From: Scandinavium lactucae
GTDB taxonomy: Bacteria > Pseudomonadota > Gammaproteobacteria > Enterobacterales > Enterobacteriaceae
Direction of reading: 5' to 3'
Length of the DNA stretch: 64,000 nucleotides
Assembly (NCBI RefSeq): GCF_033843265.1
Contig: NZ_JAWXRD010000029.1
Coordinates: 1-64,000, forward strand
A model generated the notes under the pieces. The model was not told where the DNA came from. It was given only the letters and a program-made list of their open reading frames with translations, and did not search any database. This document shows positions 42,369 to 50,779 of this stretch, piece by piece (the first letter of the stretch is position 1; each line of letters starts with the position of its first letter). Made by a program: the position numbers and the translations under genes.

Positions 42369-44234
42369 TTAAGACTGCCTTTTCTCCACCATTAACGGCT
42401 CGATATCACTCTCTTTCTTGATAACCAGAGAATCATCGCCGCGCAGGCAGGTGCCGCCGTAGTTACCGCCGACGGTAAAGGTGCAGACCTGAATGTATTT
42501 GCCATCAACCTTCGGCAGACACCACAGCTGCTGGTAGATGTTCTTGCGGTCGACAAACTTGCCAGAGCTTTGGTCGAGCAGTTCGTCGTCGTGGCTGACC
42601 AGGTCGATGTTGCTGCCGCAGCGCCCGGAGATCGGCTTCACCGCATAACCGGTTTTCGCCAGTTCCTCATTGACCACAAAATCGGTATCCAGCAGATAAC
42701 GATGATGCGGGAACAGCTGCCACAGCACCGGCAGTATCGCTTTGTTGCCCGGCACCACCGTCCACAGCGGCTCAAAGACCATCACTTCCGGACGCAGCAG
42801 CACGTCGATCAGGCGCACTTCGTTATTGGGGTGTCCGGTGCGGATCGGCACTGCCGCGAATTCGGTTTCACTCACTTCCCGCACCTGTTCGATGGCGGTT
42901 TCCCACGCCCAGGTTTTCCACACGCAGTTCACTGGCCGCTGGTCGCCATCGATTAACTGACCCGCCGCATCCCAGTGTAATTCGTCCAGACCGTACAGAA
43001 TTTTGCTTTCAAATCCGGCGTCGGTTAGCGCCTTTTGCATAAAGCGGGCGTGATAGTTCTCCTCCAGATCCTTGTCCTGCATGATATGCACAAACGGCCG
43101 CGCGGCGCTGTGTTTCCAGGCACCAATCAGCTCGCTGAGCAACTCTTCTGACGGATTATGTCCTTTACCGCGATAGCCGGTTTTCGCCCATTGTTCGAGG
43201 ATCAGCCCGCCTTCGGTATGGCACGACGCCGAATCGGCGTTGTACTCGTACACCTTCAGCCCGCGCTCATCCATGCAGAAATCCATGCGCCCGGTAATCA
43301 TGTCGTGTCGACGGCGCTGCCACGACAGACGCAGACGCGGCCAGAGGATTTTCGGGATATCAAACAGCGCCAGCAGGTTGTCGTCCTTCATCACCTTGTC
43401 GGTGGCATGGAGATACATCAGGTGCAACTCGTTGGTGGCTTTGATCAGCTCCTGTTCGGCGCACTCGCTGATGGTGAAATACTGGCAGGGATCTTTGTTG
43501 ATGAAATGCCCATTGGCGCGAACGTATGCCGCCTGCAACGGTTCCTGCTCGTTAAGCCAGGCACCGTTGAACTGGCCGTTATCGTCCAGACGTGCGCCCT
43601 GAATGTTCAGCGCTTTGCCCGGCAGCGCGGGCTGCGGCAGGCTGTGCTCGCTGTTATCGGTCTGAGTCATCCAGCCGAGAATGGTGGTGTCATCGAAGGT
43701 ATCTTCAATCGTGTAGCACCCGTCTTTCACCCCCAGCGTCAGCTCGCGGGTCCACTGCTGGCCCTGCGGTAGCGGATGGTGAATCACATTCTGCTCGGCG
43801 ATGCGCACCTTATTGCCAATCAGCTGGGTGATCACCGCCACGTGCCCGGTCTCATTGAACTCACCGCCCTTCTGCCAAATCAATAGCGAACCGGCAACCG
43901 GCGGGCGTTTTGCCCCGTTGGCAAACGCCTGCAACGGCAGCAAATTATCATTCACCACCTGGCGCAGAAAACGCAGCGAGAAAATCTCATACGCCATGCC
44001 GACATCGGTAAACACAAAGCCATAGGTCAGGAACAGGAAACGGCGGGCAAATTCCACGCACTGCCATTTATGGCCCATGTATTCGTTGTCGATATAACTG
44101 CGGAAAGAGACGTCATCGGGGGGATTGTGGGGATCGAGGCTGCCGTAATTGGAGGAGTAAATCGCCACGCCTCCCGGCGCATAACCTAACAACGTACCAA
44201 AGGGAGCATCACTGCGGGACAGTCCTGTACTCAT
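42369..44234 (-). CDS. gss: Bifunctional glutathionylspermidine synthetase/amidase
   Basis: Joins glutathione to spermidine using ATP and also hydrolyses the product. The 621 residues align throughout with E. coli Gss (619). The N-terminal amidase domain (about 1-195) is of the CHAP cysteine-protease type with nucleophile Cys59 in GHKWQCVEFARRF and His in NETGHVAVI. The C-terminal ATP-grasp synthetase domain (about 205-615) has MDFCMDERGLKVYEYNADSA and the end motifs GRCGSNIDLVSH and VCTFTVGGNYGGTCLRGDDS. The role is thiol/polyamine homeostasis during growth arrest and oxidative stress. In K-12 its neighbour is yghU; here the two are separated by an 8-kb cassette. Confidence 0.97.
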   Translation of the reverse strand: MSTGLSRSDAPFGTLLGYAPGGVAIYSSNYGSLDPHNPPDDVSFRSYIDNEYMGHKWQCVEFARRFLFLTYGFVFTDVGMAYEIFSLRFLRQVVNDNLLPLQAFANGAKRPPVAGSLLIWQKGGEFNETGHVAVITQLIGNKVRIAEQNVIHHPLPQGQQWTRELTLGVKDGCYTIEDTFDDTTILGWMTQTDNSEHSLPQPALPGKALNIQGARLDDNGQFNGAWLNEQEPLQAAYVRANGHFINKDPCQYFTISECAEQELIKATNELHLMYLHATDKVMKDDNLLALFDIPKILWPRLRLSWQRRRHDMITGRMDFCMDERGLKVYEYNADSASCHTEGGLILEQWAKTGYRGKGHNPSEELLSELIGAWKHSAARPFVHIMQDKDLEENYHARFMQKALTDAGFESKILYGLDELHWDAAGQLIDGDQRPVNCVWKTWAWETAIEQVREVSETEFAAVPIRTGHPNNEVRLIDVLLRPEVMVFEPLWTVVPGNKAILPVLWQLFPHHRYLLDTDFVVNEELAKTGYAVKPISGRCGSNIDLVSHDDELLDQSSGKFVDRKNIYQQLWCLPKVDGKYIQVCTFTVGGNYGGTCLRGDDSLVIKKESDIEPLMVEKRQS

Positions 44235-44377
44235 TGTTCCAACCTATTTTTTCCATTGCGGGGAAGCAGGCGGCGAGCAAATTCCAGTTGTTGTCGTCTG
44301 CGCATTGCCATTTGTCTGGCAGAAGTGACTTAATCATACACCTCACCGATGAGATAATCGAAACGGCAACATAACCT

Positions 44378-44436
44378 CGCCCGGAGGGCGCTCGCGCTTA
44401 CCGAGCCTACATTGCGTAGGCCCGCGCAGCGCCGCC
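44378..44436. repeat. Pair of inverted REP-like elements
   Basis: The sequence from GCCCGGAGGGCGCTCGCGC to CCGAGCCTAC, followed by an inverted second unit (GTAGGCCCGCGCAGCGCCG), has the layout of enterobacterial REP (palindromic unit) pairs, with the conserved GCCTAC ends facing each other. It lies between gss and the aldehyde dehydrogenase gene, at one border of the inserted cassette. Confidence 0.7.
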
Positions 44437-44450
44437 GAACAAATGGCCGC

Positions 44451-45866
44451 TTAACCGACGACCACCGTTTTCGCTTCCAGGTACGCCTGCATTCCCCATT
44501 TCCCCATTTCCCGACCGAGGCCAGACTGCTTCACCCCGCCGAACGGCGCTTTCGGTTCGTGCGCCAGGGTGTTGACCATCACCCGGCCAGACTCAATCTG
44601 CTGAGCCACACGTACTGCGCGTTCGGTATCGCCGCCCAGCACCATCGCGTTGAGTCCGTAAGCGGTGTCGTTGGCAATCGCCAGCGCGTCGGTGTCGTCG
44701 TCATACGGGATGATCACCAGCACCGGGCCAAAGATCTCTTCCCGGGCAATGCGCATTTGGTTATGGCCGACAAATACCGTAGGCTTCACGCCCCAACCTT
44801 TCACCATGCCTGCCGGTCGCCCTTCTCCGCCCACCAGCAGCTTCGCGCCCTCTTCCATGCCCAGACGAATATAGTCCTGCACGCGCTGCCACTGTTTGCG
44901 GCTGACCATCGGGCCGATTTCAGTTTTCTCATCGCGCGGGTCGCCGGACTGCACCTGGCTGACCGCCCCGGCAATCGCCTGTTCGAATTCAGCCTGACGG
45001 CTGCACGGGACCAGAATACGCGTTCCGGCAATGCACGCCTGCCCGCTGTTCATAAAGCCGGCTGCCAGCGCCAGAGGCACGGCCTGCGCCACATCGGCGT
45101 CGTCCAGAATAATGGTCGGAGATTTACCGCCCAGTTCGAGCGTGACACGCTTGAGCGATTGCGCCCCGCTTTCGACGATATGTTTTCCTACCGCCGTGGA
45201 GCCGGTGAAGGAGATTTTGGCGATATCCGGGTGACGGTTAATCACCTCCCCGACCACCTCGCCACGCCCGGTAATCATGTTAAACACCCCCGCCGGAATG
45301 TTGGCCTCATGCAGCGCCTCGGTCACAATTTGGGTCTGGATGGCGCTCATTTCACTCGGTTTGATCACCGCCGTGCAGCCCGCCGCCATCGCCGTCGCCA
45401 GCTTGTTGCAAATAAACCCGGCGTCGCTGTTCCACGGGGTAATCAGGCCTGCTACGCCAACCGGGGTCATCATCACCTGGGCGCTCCCCGCCTGCTCTAC
45501 AAACTCGAACGCTTCCAGAGTTTCAATCGCCTGGGCGATAACCTCCGCCGGATATTGCGCCATCCAGCGGCTTCGCGACTGCGGCGCACCGTATTCGGTG
45601 ACGATGGCCTCCAGCAGGTCGTTTTCACGCGCCGCTACCGCCTGATGCATCCGCTTAAGCACCGCGATGCGCTCGGCTTTACGGGTCCGTGACCAGCCCA
45701 TAAACGCCGCTTTTGCCGCAGCTATCGCGCGTTCCGCATCGACTTCATCGGCCAGCCGCACGGTGCCAATCACCTCCTCCGTCGCCGGGTTAAACAGCTC
45801 AAAACGCTCTTCGCCGTGCGGGGTCACAAATTCACCGTTGATATAAATCTTGTCAATCTGCTGCAT
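44451..45866 (-). CDS. NAD(P)-dependent aldehyde dehydrogenase
   Basis: Aldehyde dehydrogenase superfamily enzyme of 471 residues that oxidises an aldehyde to its acid. Motifs: TPWNSDAGF (active-site Asn region), KPSEMSAIQ (cofactor binding), FTGSTAVGKHI, ELGGKSP with the catalytic Glu, and the catalytic Cys in MNSGQACIAGTR; the C-terminal PFGGVKQSGLGREMG is intact. Substrate is not evident. It is divergent from the LysR gene across 104 bases, the classic arrangement for a target of that regulator. Confidence 0.9.
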   Translation of the reverse strand: MQQIDKIYINGEFVTPHGEERFELFNPATEEVIGTVRLADEVDAERAIAAAKAAFMGWSRTRKAERIAVLKRMHQAVAARENDLLEAIVTEYGAPQSRSRWMAQYPAEVIAQAIETLEAFEFVEQAGSAQVMMTPVGVAGLITPWNSDAGFICNKLATAMAAGCTAVIKPSEMSAIQTQIVTEALHEANIPAGVFNMITGRGEVVGEVINRHPDIAKISFTGSTAVGKHIVESGAQSLKRVTLELGGKSPTIILDDADVAQAVPLALAAGFMNSGQACIAGTRILVPCSRQAEFEQAIAGAVSQVQSGDPRDEKTEIGPMVSRKQWQRVQDYIRLGMEEGAKLLVGGEGRPAGMVKGWGVKPTVFVGHNQMRIAREEIFGPVLVIIPYDDDTDALAIANDTAYGLNAMVLGGDTERAVRVAQQIESGRVMVNTLAHEPKAPFGGVKQSGLGREMGKWGMQAYLEAKTVVVG

Positions 45867-45970
45867 GATGTTCTCCAGAATTCAGGTCAGTGCAGCGAGT
45901 ATAGAAACGGATGACCGTTACGATAAGAGGGTCTATTCTGTACGGACTGTACCGAAAATCGGGATAATCT

Positions 45971-46879
45971 ATGCATCGCACTGGATTCACTGAGCTGGAA
46001 GTGGTGCTCGCCGTTGCCCATCGCCAGAGCTTTCGCGCCGCCGCCCGGGAGTTGGGCATGTCGGCCACCGCCGTCAGTAATGCCGTCGCCGGGCTGGAAA
46101 GCCGTCTCAAGGTGCGGCTGTTTAACCGCTCGACCCGCAGCGTGGCGCTGACCCCTGCCGGGGAACGTTACGTCGAACGCATTGCCCCTGCGCTGGCGGA
46201 AATTCAGCGCGCCTCGGAGGAGATAACCGACGTTCCGGACATGCCGACCGGAACGCTGCGTATCAACGCCCCGCAGGAGAGCGTGTCGATGCTGTACGAA
46301 CCGTTAATCGAGGAATATTTGCAACGGTATCCGCAGATGCGGCTGGAGGTCACCAGCGAGTCGCGGATGGTGGATATCGTGGCCGAAGGCTATGACGCGG
46401 GCATTCGTCTGGCTGAATCCGTGCCGCAGGACATGATTGCGGTACCGCTCACGCCCGACATCCGTATGCTGGTGGTTGCCACGCCCGACTATCTGGCAAA
46501 GCACGGCACCCCACAGGCACCGGATGATTTACGCCAGCATCAGAGCGTCGGGATGCGTTTTTCGCACGGCGGAATTTATCAGTGGGAACTGGAACGCCAT
46601 CAGCAGAAATTCGCGGTCAGCGTGCCGACGCGCATCGTGCTCAACGAAATGCGGGCCATACGCCGGGCCGCACTGAGCGGCATCGGCCTGGCGTTTATTT
46701 CGGACTGGTTTGTGCAGGAGGATATCGCTGCCGGGCGGCTGGTGAGCATGATGCCCGAATGGTGTCAGCCGTTTGGCGGACTGCGCCTTTATTACCCCGG
46801 CAGGCGTCACGTTCCGCCGGGGCTTAAGGCGTTTATCGATTTGGTGCATGAAATCCGCGACCGCGGAATTACACCTTAA
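45971..46879 (+). CDS. LysR-family transcriptional regulator
   Basis: A 302-residue LysR-type regulator: N-terminal winged helix-turn-helix (about 5-65, with AVAHRQSFRAAARELGMSAT and NRSTRSVALTPAGERY) and a periplasmic-binding-protein-like effector domain (about 90-295). It probably controls the divergent aldehyde dehydrogenase gene, by the usual logic of LysR pairs. Its 3' end overlaps the end of the convergent ABC ATPase gene by 11 bases. Confidence 0.92.
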   Translation: MHRTGFTELEVVLAVAHRQSFRAAARELGMSATAVSNAVAGLESRLKVRLFNRSTRSVALTPAGERYVERIAPALAEIQRASEEITDVPDMPTGTLRINAPQESVSMLYEPLIEEYLQRYPQMRLEVTSESRMVDIVAEGYDAGIRLAESVPQDMIAVPLTPDIRMLVVATPDYLAKHGTPQAPDDLRQHQSVGMRFSHGGIYQWELERHQQKFAVSVPTRIVLNEMRAIRRAALSGIGLAFISDWFVQEDIAAGRLVSMMPEWCQPFGGLRLYYPGRRHVPPGLKAFIDLVHEIRDRGITP

Positions 46880-47840
46880 ACAGCCAGCAGGCGGTGAAAT
46901 GGCGCGGGGCAATCTCCTGCATCGGCGGCTCCTGCTGCTGGCACACCGGCATCGCCTGCGGGCAGCGGCTGCAAAAACGACAGCCAGCGATCTCCGCCGT
47001 TGGGCTCGGGATTTCGCCCTTCAGACCGCCGTGTTCCAGGTGACGTACGCGCGGATCCGGCTGCGGAACCGAGGCCAGCAGCGCCCGGGTATACGGGTGC
47101 GCCGGGTGCTGATACAGCTCACCCGCCGGGGCCACTTCCACCAGCTTGCCGAGATACATCACCCCAATCCGGCTGGAAATGTGACGCACCATCGACAAAT
47201 CATGGGCGATAAATAGATAGGTCAGGCCCAGCTCCTGCTGCAAATCTTGCAGGATATTCACCACCTGCGCCTGTACCGACACGTCCAGCGCCGAGAGCGG
47301 TTCATCGCACAGCACAAACTCCGGGCGCACCGACAGCGCGCGGGCAATGCTTATCCGCTGGCGCTGGCCGCCGCTGAACTCATGCGGGAAACGCTGCAAA
47401 TGCTCCTGCTTGAGGCCCACTTTGTACAACAGCTCTTCGGCACGCTCGCGCTGCGCCTGCTTATCGTAGCCGTGAATTTGCATCGGCTCAGACACCAGCT
47501 GCTGCACCGTCATGCCCGGATTAAGCGACGAATAAGGATCCTGAAAAATGGCCTGCATCCGGCGGCGCAGGGGCTTGAGCGTTTTCTCTGACGCGTGGGC
47601 TATCTCCTGCCCGGCAAAGGAAATCTCGCCAGAAGTGATATCGAACAGGCGCAGCACGGCGCGCCCGAGGGTCGATTTCCCACAGCCGGACTCTCCCACC
47701 AGGCCGAAGGTTTCACCGGGCAGGATATCGAAACTGACCCCATCGACGGCTTTTACCTGGCGGCTTTGGCGCAGCCAGCCGCCGTTCAGGGCATAGTGTT
47801 TATGCAGGTCGCGCACGCGAACTAACGGTTGCTGACTCAT
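46869..47840 (-). CDS. Peptide-type ABC transporter ATPase (DppF/OppF-like)
   Basis: Second ATP-binding subunit of the importer, 323 residues from the ATG at 47840, which overlaps the stop of the upstream ATPase gene (ATGA). The frame is open to 47924 but similarity starts at SQQPLVRVRDLHKHY. Walker A GESGCGKSTLG, signature FSGGQRQRISIARAL, Walker B FVLCDEPLSALDVS and the C-terminal oligopeptide-transporter Cys-rich motif (GCRFCSRCPQAMPVC), which marks the Opp/Dpp family. The substrate cannot be read from the sequence. Confidence 0.93.
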   Translation of the reverse strand: MSQQPLVRVRDLHKHYALNGGWLRQSRQVKAVDGVSFDILPGETFGLVGESGCGKSTLGRAVLRLFDITSGEISFAGQEIAHASEKTLKPLRRRMQAIFQDPYSSLNPGMTVQQLVSEPMQIHGYDKQAQRERAEELLYKVGLKQEHLQRFPHEFSGGQRQRISIARALSVRPEFVLCDEPLSALDVSVQAQVVNILQDLQQELGLTYLFIAHDLSMVRHISSRIGVMYLGKLVEVAPAGELYQHPAHPYTRALLASVPQPDPRVRHLEHGGLKGEIPSPTAEIAGCRFCSRCPQAMPVCQQQEPPMQEIAPRHFTACWLFKV

Positions 47841-48814
47841 GCCTGAATCTCCTTGTCCTGCCACAGCCAGCAGGCGGTGCGATGACCATTGGCGTTGGAA
47901 TAAAACGGCGGCTGGTGGTCGCATTGCGCCATCCGCTGCGGGCAGCGATCGGCAAACGGACAGCCCGGCGGCGGGTTGAGTAACCCCGGCGGCGAGCCTT
48001 CAATCGGCGACAGACGATGCTCCGGTTGGTCGGCACGCGGTAGCGAGGCCAGCAGGCCACGGGTATAAGGATGCAGGGGTTGCCAGAAAATATCCTCCAC
48101 ACTGCCCTCCTCCATGACCTGGCCGCCGTACATCACCACCACCCGGCTGCACACCTGCGCCACCACCCCAAGATCGTGTGTAATCAGCAAAATGGCGGTG
48201 CCGGTTTCCTGCTGGAGTGATTTCAGCAAACGCAGGATCTGCGCCTGGATGGTCACATCCAGGGCGGTGGTCGGTTCATCGGCGATCAACAGATCCGGAT
48301 TGCACGACAGGGCGATGGCGATCATCACCCGCTGGCGCATCCCGCCGCTGAATTCGTGCGGATACTGGTCAAAGCGACTCCCGGCCTCGGCGATCCCCAC
48401 CCGGCCCAGCATGTCGACGGCTTTGGCTTTCGCCTCGCGTTTCGATAAGCCTTGATTGCGCATCAGGATCTCGGTCATCTGACGGCCAATAGTGACCACC
48501 GGATTCAGGGCAGTCATCGGATCCTGGAAAATCATGGCGATATCGTTCCCACGGATCCGTCGCATCTGCTCCGGCGTTTTCCGCGCCAGATCTTCGCCGC
48601 GAAAACGCACGCTGCCGCCGGTGATCTTGCCGTTTTTACCCAGCAACTGAATCACCGATTTACAGGTGACGCTTTTGCCACAGCCGGATTCACCGACGAT
48701 GCCGACCACTTCGCCGGGCTGAAGCGCAAAGCTCACCCCGCGCACCGCATGTACTTCCCCGTCGCGAGTGAAGAACGCGGTTTGCAGGTTGTCGAGTTCC
48801 AGTAAGTTATGCAT
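47837..48814 (-). CDS. Peptide-type ABC transporter ATPase (DppD/OppD-like)
   Basis: First ATP-binding subunit, 325 residues. Walker A is GESGCGKSVTCK, signature FSGGMRQRVMIAIAL, Walker B LLIADEPTTALDVT, and the family-specific C-terminal motif GCPFADRCPQRMAQC is present. It overlaps the permease gene upstream by 8 bases and its partner ATPase by 4, so the four membrane/ATPase genes form one tightly coupled operon. Confidence 0.94.
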   Translation of the reverse strand: MHNLLELDNLQTAFFTRDGEVHAVRGVSFALQPGEVVGIVGESGCGKSVTCKSVIQLLGKNGKITGGSVRFRGEDLARKTPEQMRRIRGNDIAMIFQDPMTALNPVVTIGRQMTEILMRNQGLSKREAKAKAVDMLGRVGIAEAGSRFDQYPHEFSGGMRQRVMIAIALSCNPDLLIADEPTTALDVTIQAQILRLLKSLQQETGTAILLITHDLGVVAQVCSRVVVMYGGQVMEEGSVEDIFWQPLHPYTRGLLASLPRADQPEHRLSPIEGSPPGLLNPPPGCPFADRCPQRMAQCDHQPPFYSNANGHRTACWLWQDKEIQA

Positions 48815-49652
48815 CGCGATTGGCTCCCGGTTCGAAGGCGGTACGGAACACGTCGCCCAGCACGTTAAAACTGAACACCGTCAGCAGAATAAGAATCCCC
48901 GGGAACATCGCCAGCCATGAGGCCTCGCCGATATACGACTGCGCATTGTTGAGCATACTGCCCCACGACGCCGCAGGCTGCTGCACGCCGAGCCCCAGAA
49001 AGCTCAGCGTGGACTCCATCAAAATCGCCGAGGCGATGTTCAGGGTCGCGGCGACGATAATGGTCGGCAGCACGCCGGGAATAATGTGGCGCACGATAAT
49101 GCGCAACGGATGTTCCCCGGCGGCGCGTGCGTACAGCACGTATTCGCGCTCTTTGACCGACAGGGTTTCGGCACGGATCAGCCGCGACATGTTCATCCAC
49201 GTCAACAGGCTGATAATCATGATGATGTTATCCACGCCCGGCTTGAGGTAGGCGTTCAGCACCAATAGCAGGAAGAACGCCGGGATCGCCAGCAGGATAT
49301 CGACGGCGCGCATCATCAGGTTGTCGAGCCAGCCGCCGAAATAGCCGCTGATCGTGCCAACCGCGGTGCCAATCAGGGTGGAAAACAGCATCACCATAAA
49401 GCCGACCATCAATGAAATCTGGCCGCCGTACAGCGCACGGGTAAAGTAATCCCGGCCATATTCATCGGTGCCAAACCAGTGTGCGGCATCGGGGGATAAC
49501 ATCCGTGCGCCGAGTGACATCTGGTCCGGATCGTAAGGACTGAACCCCGCAGCCAGCGCCGCGAGAATAAAAATAAACAGCACCAGAAGGGAGAACTGCG
49601 CCGGACGATTGCGGCGCAGCTGGTGACGTACGTTTTGCCAGCGTCTACTCAT
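48807..49652 (-). CDS. Peptide-type ABC transporter permease (DppC/OppC-like)
   Basis: Inner-membrane permease of 281 residues with about six helices. The N-terminal DppC-type segment (NRPAQFSLLVLFIFILAALA), the FGTDEYGRDYFTRALYGGQI motif and the EAA loop (YARAAGEHPLRIIVRHIIPG) place it in the C-type permease group. Confidence 0.94.
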   Translation of the reverse strand: MSRRWQNVRHQLRRNRPAQFSLLVLFIFILAALAAGFSPYDPDQMSLGARMLSPDAAHWFGTDEYGRDYFTRALYGGQISLMVGFMVMLFSTLIGTAVGTISGYFGGWLDNLMMRAVDILLAIPAFFLLLVLNAYLKPGVDNIIMIISLLTWMNMSRLIRAETLSVKEREYVLYARAAGEHPLRIIVRHIIPGVLPTIIVAATLNIASAILMESTLSFLGLGVQQPAASWGSMLNNAQSYIGEASWLAMFPGILILLTVFSFNVLGDVFRTAFEPGANRDA

Positions 49653-49658
49653 CGGCGG

Positions 49659-50612
49659 CTACCTCAGGGTACGAATGCGGGGATCGGCGAAGCGATACAG
49701 CAGATCCGCCAGCAGGTTGCCGACGACCAGCATCAGCGAAGACAGCAGGATGATCGCCATGATCAGGGGGTAATCAAGTGACGAAATGGCCTGGATCCCC
49801 AGCAGCCCCATGCCCGGCCAGGAGAACACGCTTTCGGTGACATACGCGCCGACGATCAGTTCCCCGAACGACAGACCAAACAGAGTGATCACCGGCAGCA
49901 GCACGTTTTTCATCACGTGACGGAACAGAATGGTGCGATACGTCGCGCCATACGCCAGCTGGGTCTGCACGTAATCTGCCGATAGCTGGCTGATGGTGTT
50001 GGAACGCACATAGCGTACGTAGTTCGACAGGTTGTAAAAGGTCAGCGCGATGCACGGCAGCACGCCGTGACGCACCACGTCGAGCCAGTTATCTTCCACG
50101 CCAATGGTGCGCATACCCATGCTCGGCAGCCAGTTGAGCTGCACCGCGAACACGGTGATGAGCAGAATGCCGAACCAGAAAATCGGCACTGAAATACCGA
50201 TATAGGCAAACAGATTGAGGAAGTGATCCAGCCAGCGATGCTTAAACGCCCCCGCCAACAGGCCGAGCGGCACCGCCAGTACAATCGCCAGCAGCAACGA
50301 CGCACTCATCAATCCGAGGGTGGCCGGAATGCGCTCGACGATCATCTCCAGCACCGGACGGTGATAAATCAGCGAGTAGCCCAAATCGCCCTGAAAGACG
50401 TTTTTCAGCCACAGGAAATACTGCGTCACCAGCGGCTTATCCAGCCCCAGGCTATGGCGAATACGCTCGATATCTTCCGGTGCCATGCGGGGCGTGATGT
50501 ACGCCTGAACCGGATCCCCCGGCGCGAGTTTCACCAGTAAAAATGCCACCAGCGAAATAAAGAAAAGCATCGGCAGCAGTTGCAGCAGCCGACGCGTTAG
50601 CATTGCGTTCAC
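49659..50612 (-). CDS. Peptide-type ABC transporter permease (DppB/OppB-like)
   Basis: Inner-membrane permease of 317 residues, about six helices, with the B-type signature DIERIRHSLGLDKPLVTQYF, SIPIFWF-like VPIFWFGILLI and the EAA loop (YVQTQLAYGATYRTILFRHV). It is separated from the binding-protein gene upstream by a 167-base gap holding a very large RNA hairpin. Confidence 0.94.
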   Translation of the reverse strand: MNAMLTRRLLQLLPMLFFISLVAFLLVKLAPGDPVQAYITPRMAPEDIERIRHSLGLDKPLVTQYFLWLKNVFQGDLGYSLIYHRPVLEMIVERIPATLGLMSASLLLAIVLAVPLGLLAGAFKHRWLDHFLNLFAYIGISVPIFWFGILLITVFAVQLNWLPSMGMRTIGVEDNWLDVVRHGVLPCIALTFYNLSNYVRYVRSNTISQLSADYVQTQLAYGATYRTILFRHVMKNVLLPVITLFGLSFGELIVGAYVTESVFSWPGMGLLGIQAISSLDYPLIMAIILLSSLMLVVGNLLADLLYRFADPRIRTLR

Positions 50613-50624
50613 GACATTCCCTTC

Positions 50625-50773
50625 ACAAAAAAGCCCCCAGCTTGGGTGACACCGTTATTTTAAGGTTGTGATATTCGGGGCGACCGCCGGGTCTGGCCTC
50701 CCTCCGGGAACCAGATCCCGGCGTTTCCCCGTATGCATTGCCTGAGATAAACGGTGTCACCCTTGCGGGGGCT
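50625..50773 (-). terminator. Large nested hairpin with T run between binding protein and permease genes
   Basis: Arms at 50632-50656 and 50750-50773 pair over about 20 positions (AGCCCCC and GGGTGACACCGTT blocks with an internal mismatch). Inside the 93-base loop a second stem forms from CGCCGGGTCTGG and CCAGATCCCGGCG, with CGGGG / CCCCG blocks around it. On the minus strand the outer stem is followed by TTTTTTG. This has the form of an attenuator or partial terminator that would make the binding protein in excess over the permease; the nested palindrome may also be a mobile miniature repeat. Confidence 0.65.
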
Positions 50774-50779
50774 AACAGA

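Noticed and set aside
44412..45692. 426-residue frame antisense to the aldehyde dehydrogenase gene
   Set aside because: Arg/His-rich shadow with no recognisable domain; the dehydrogenase motifs are all on the other strand.
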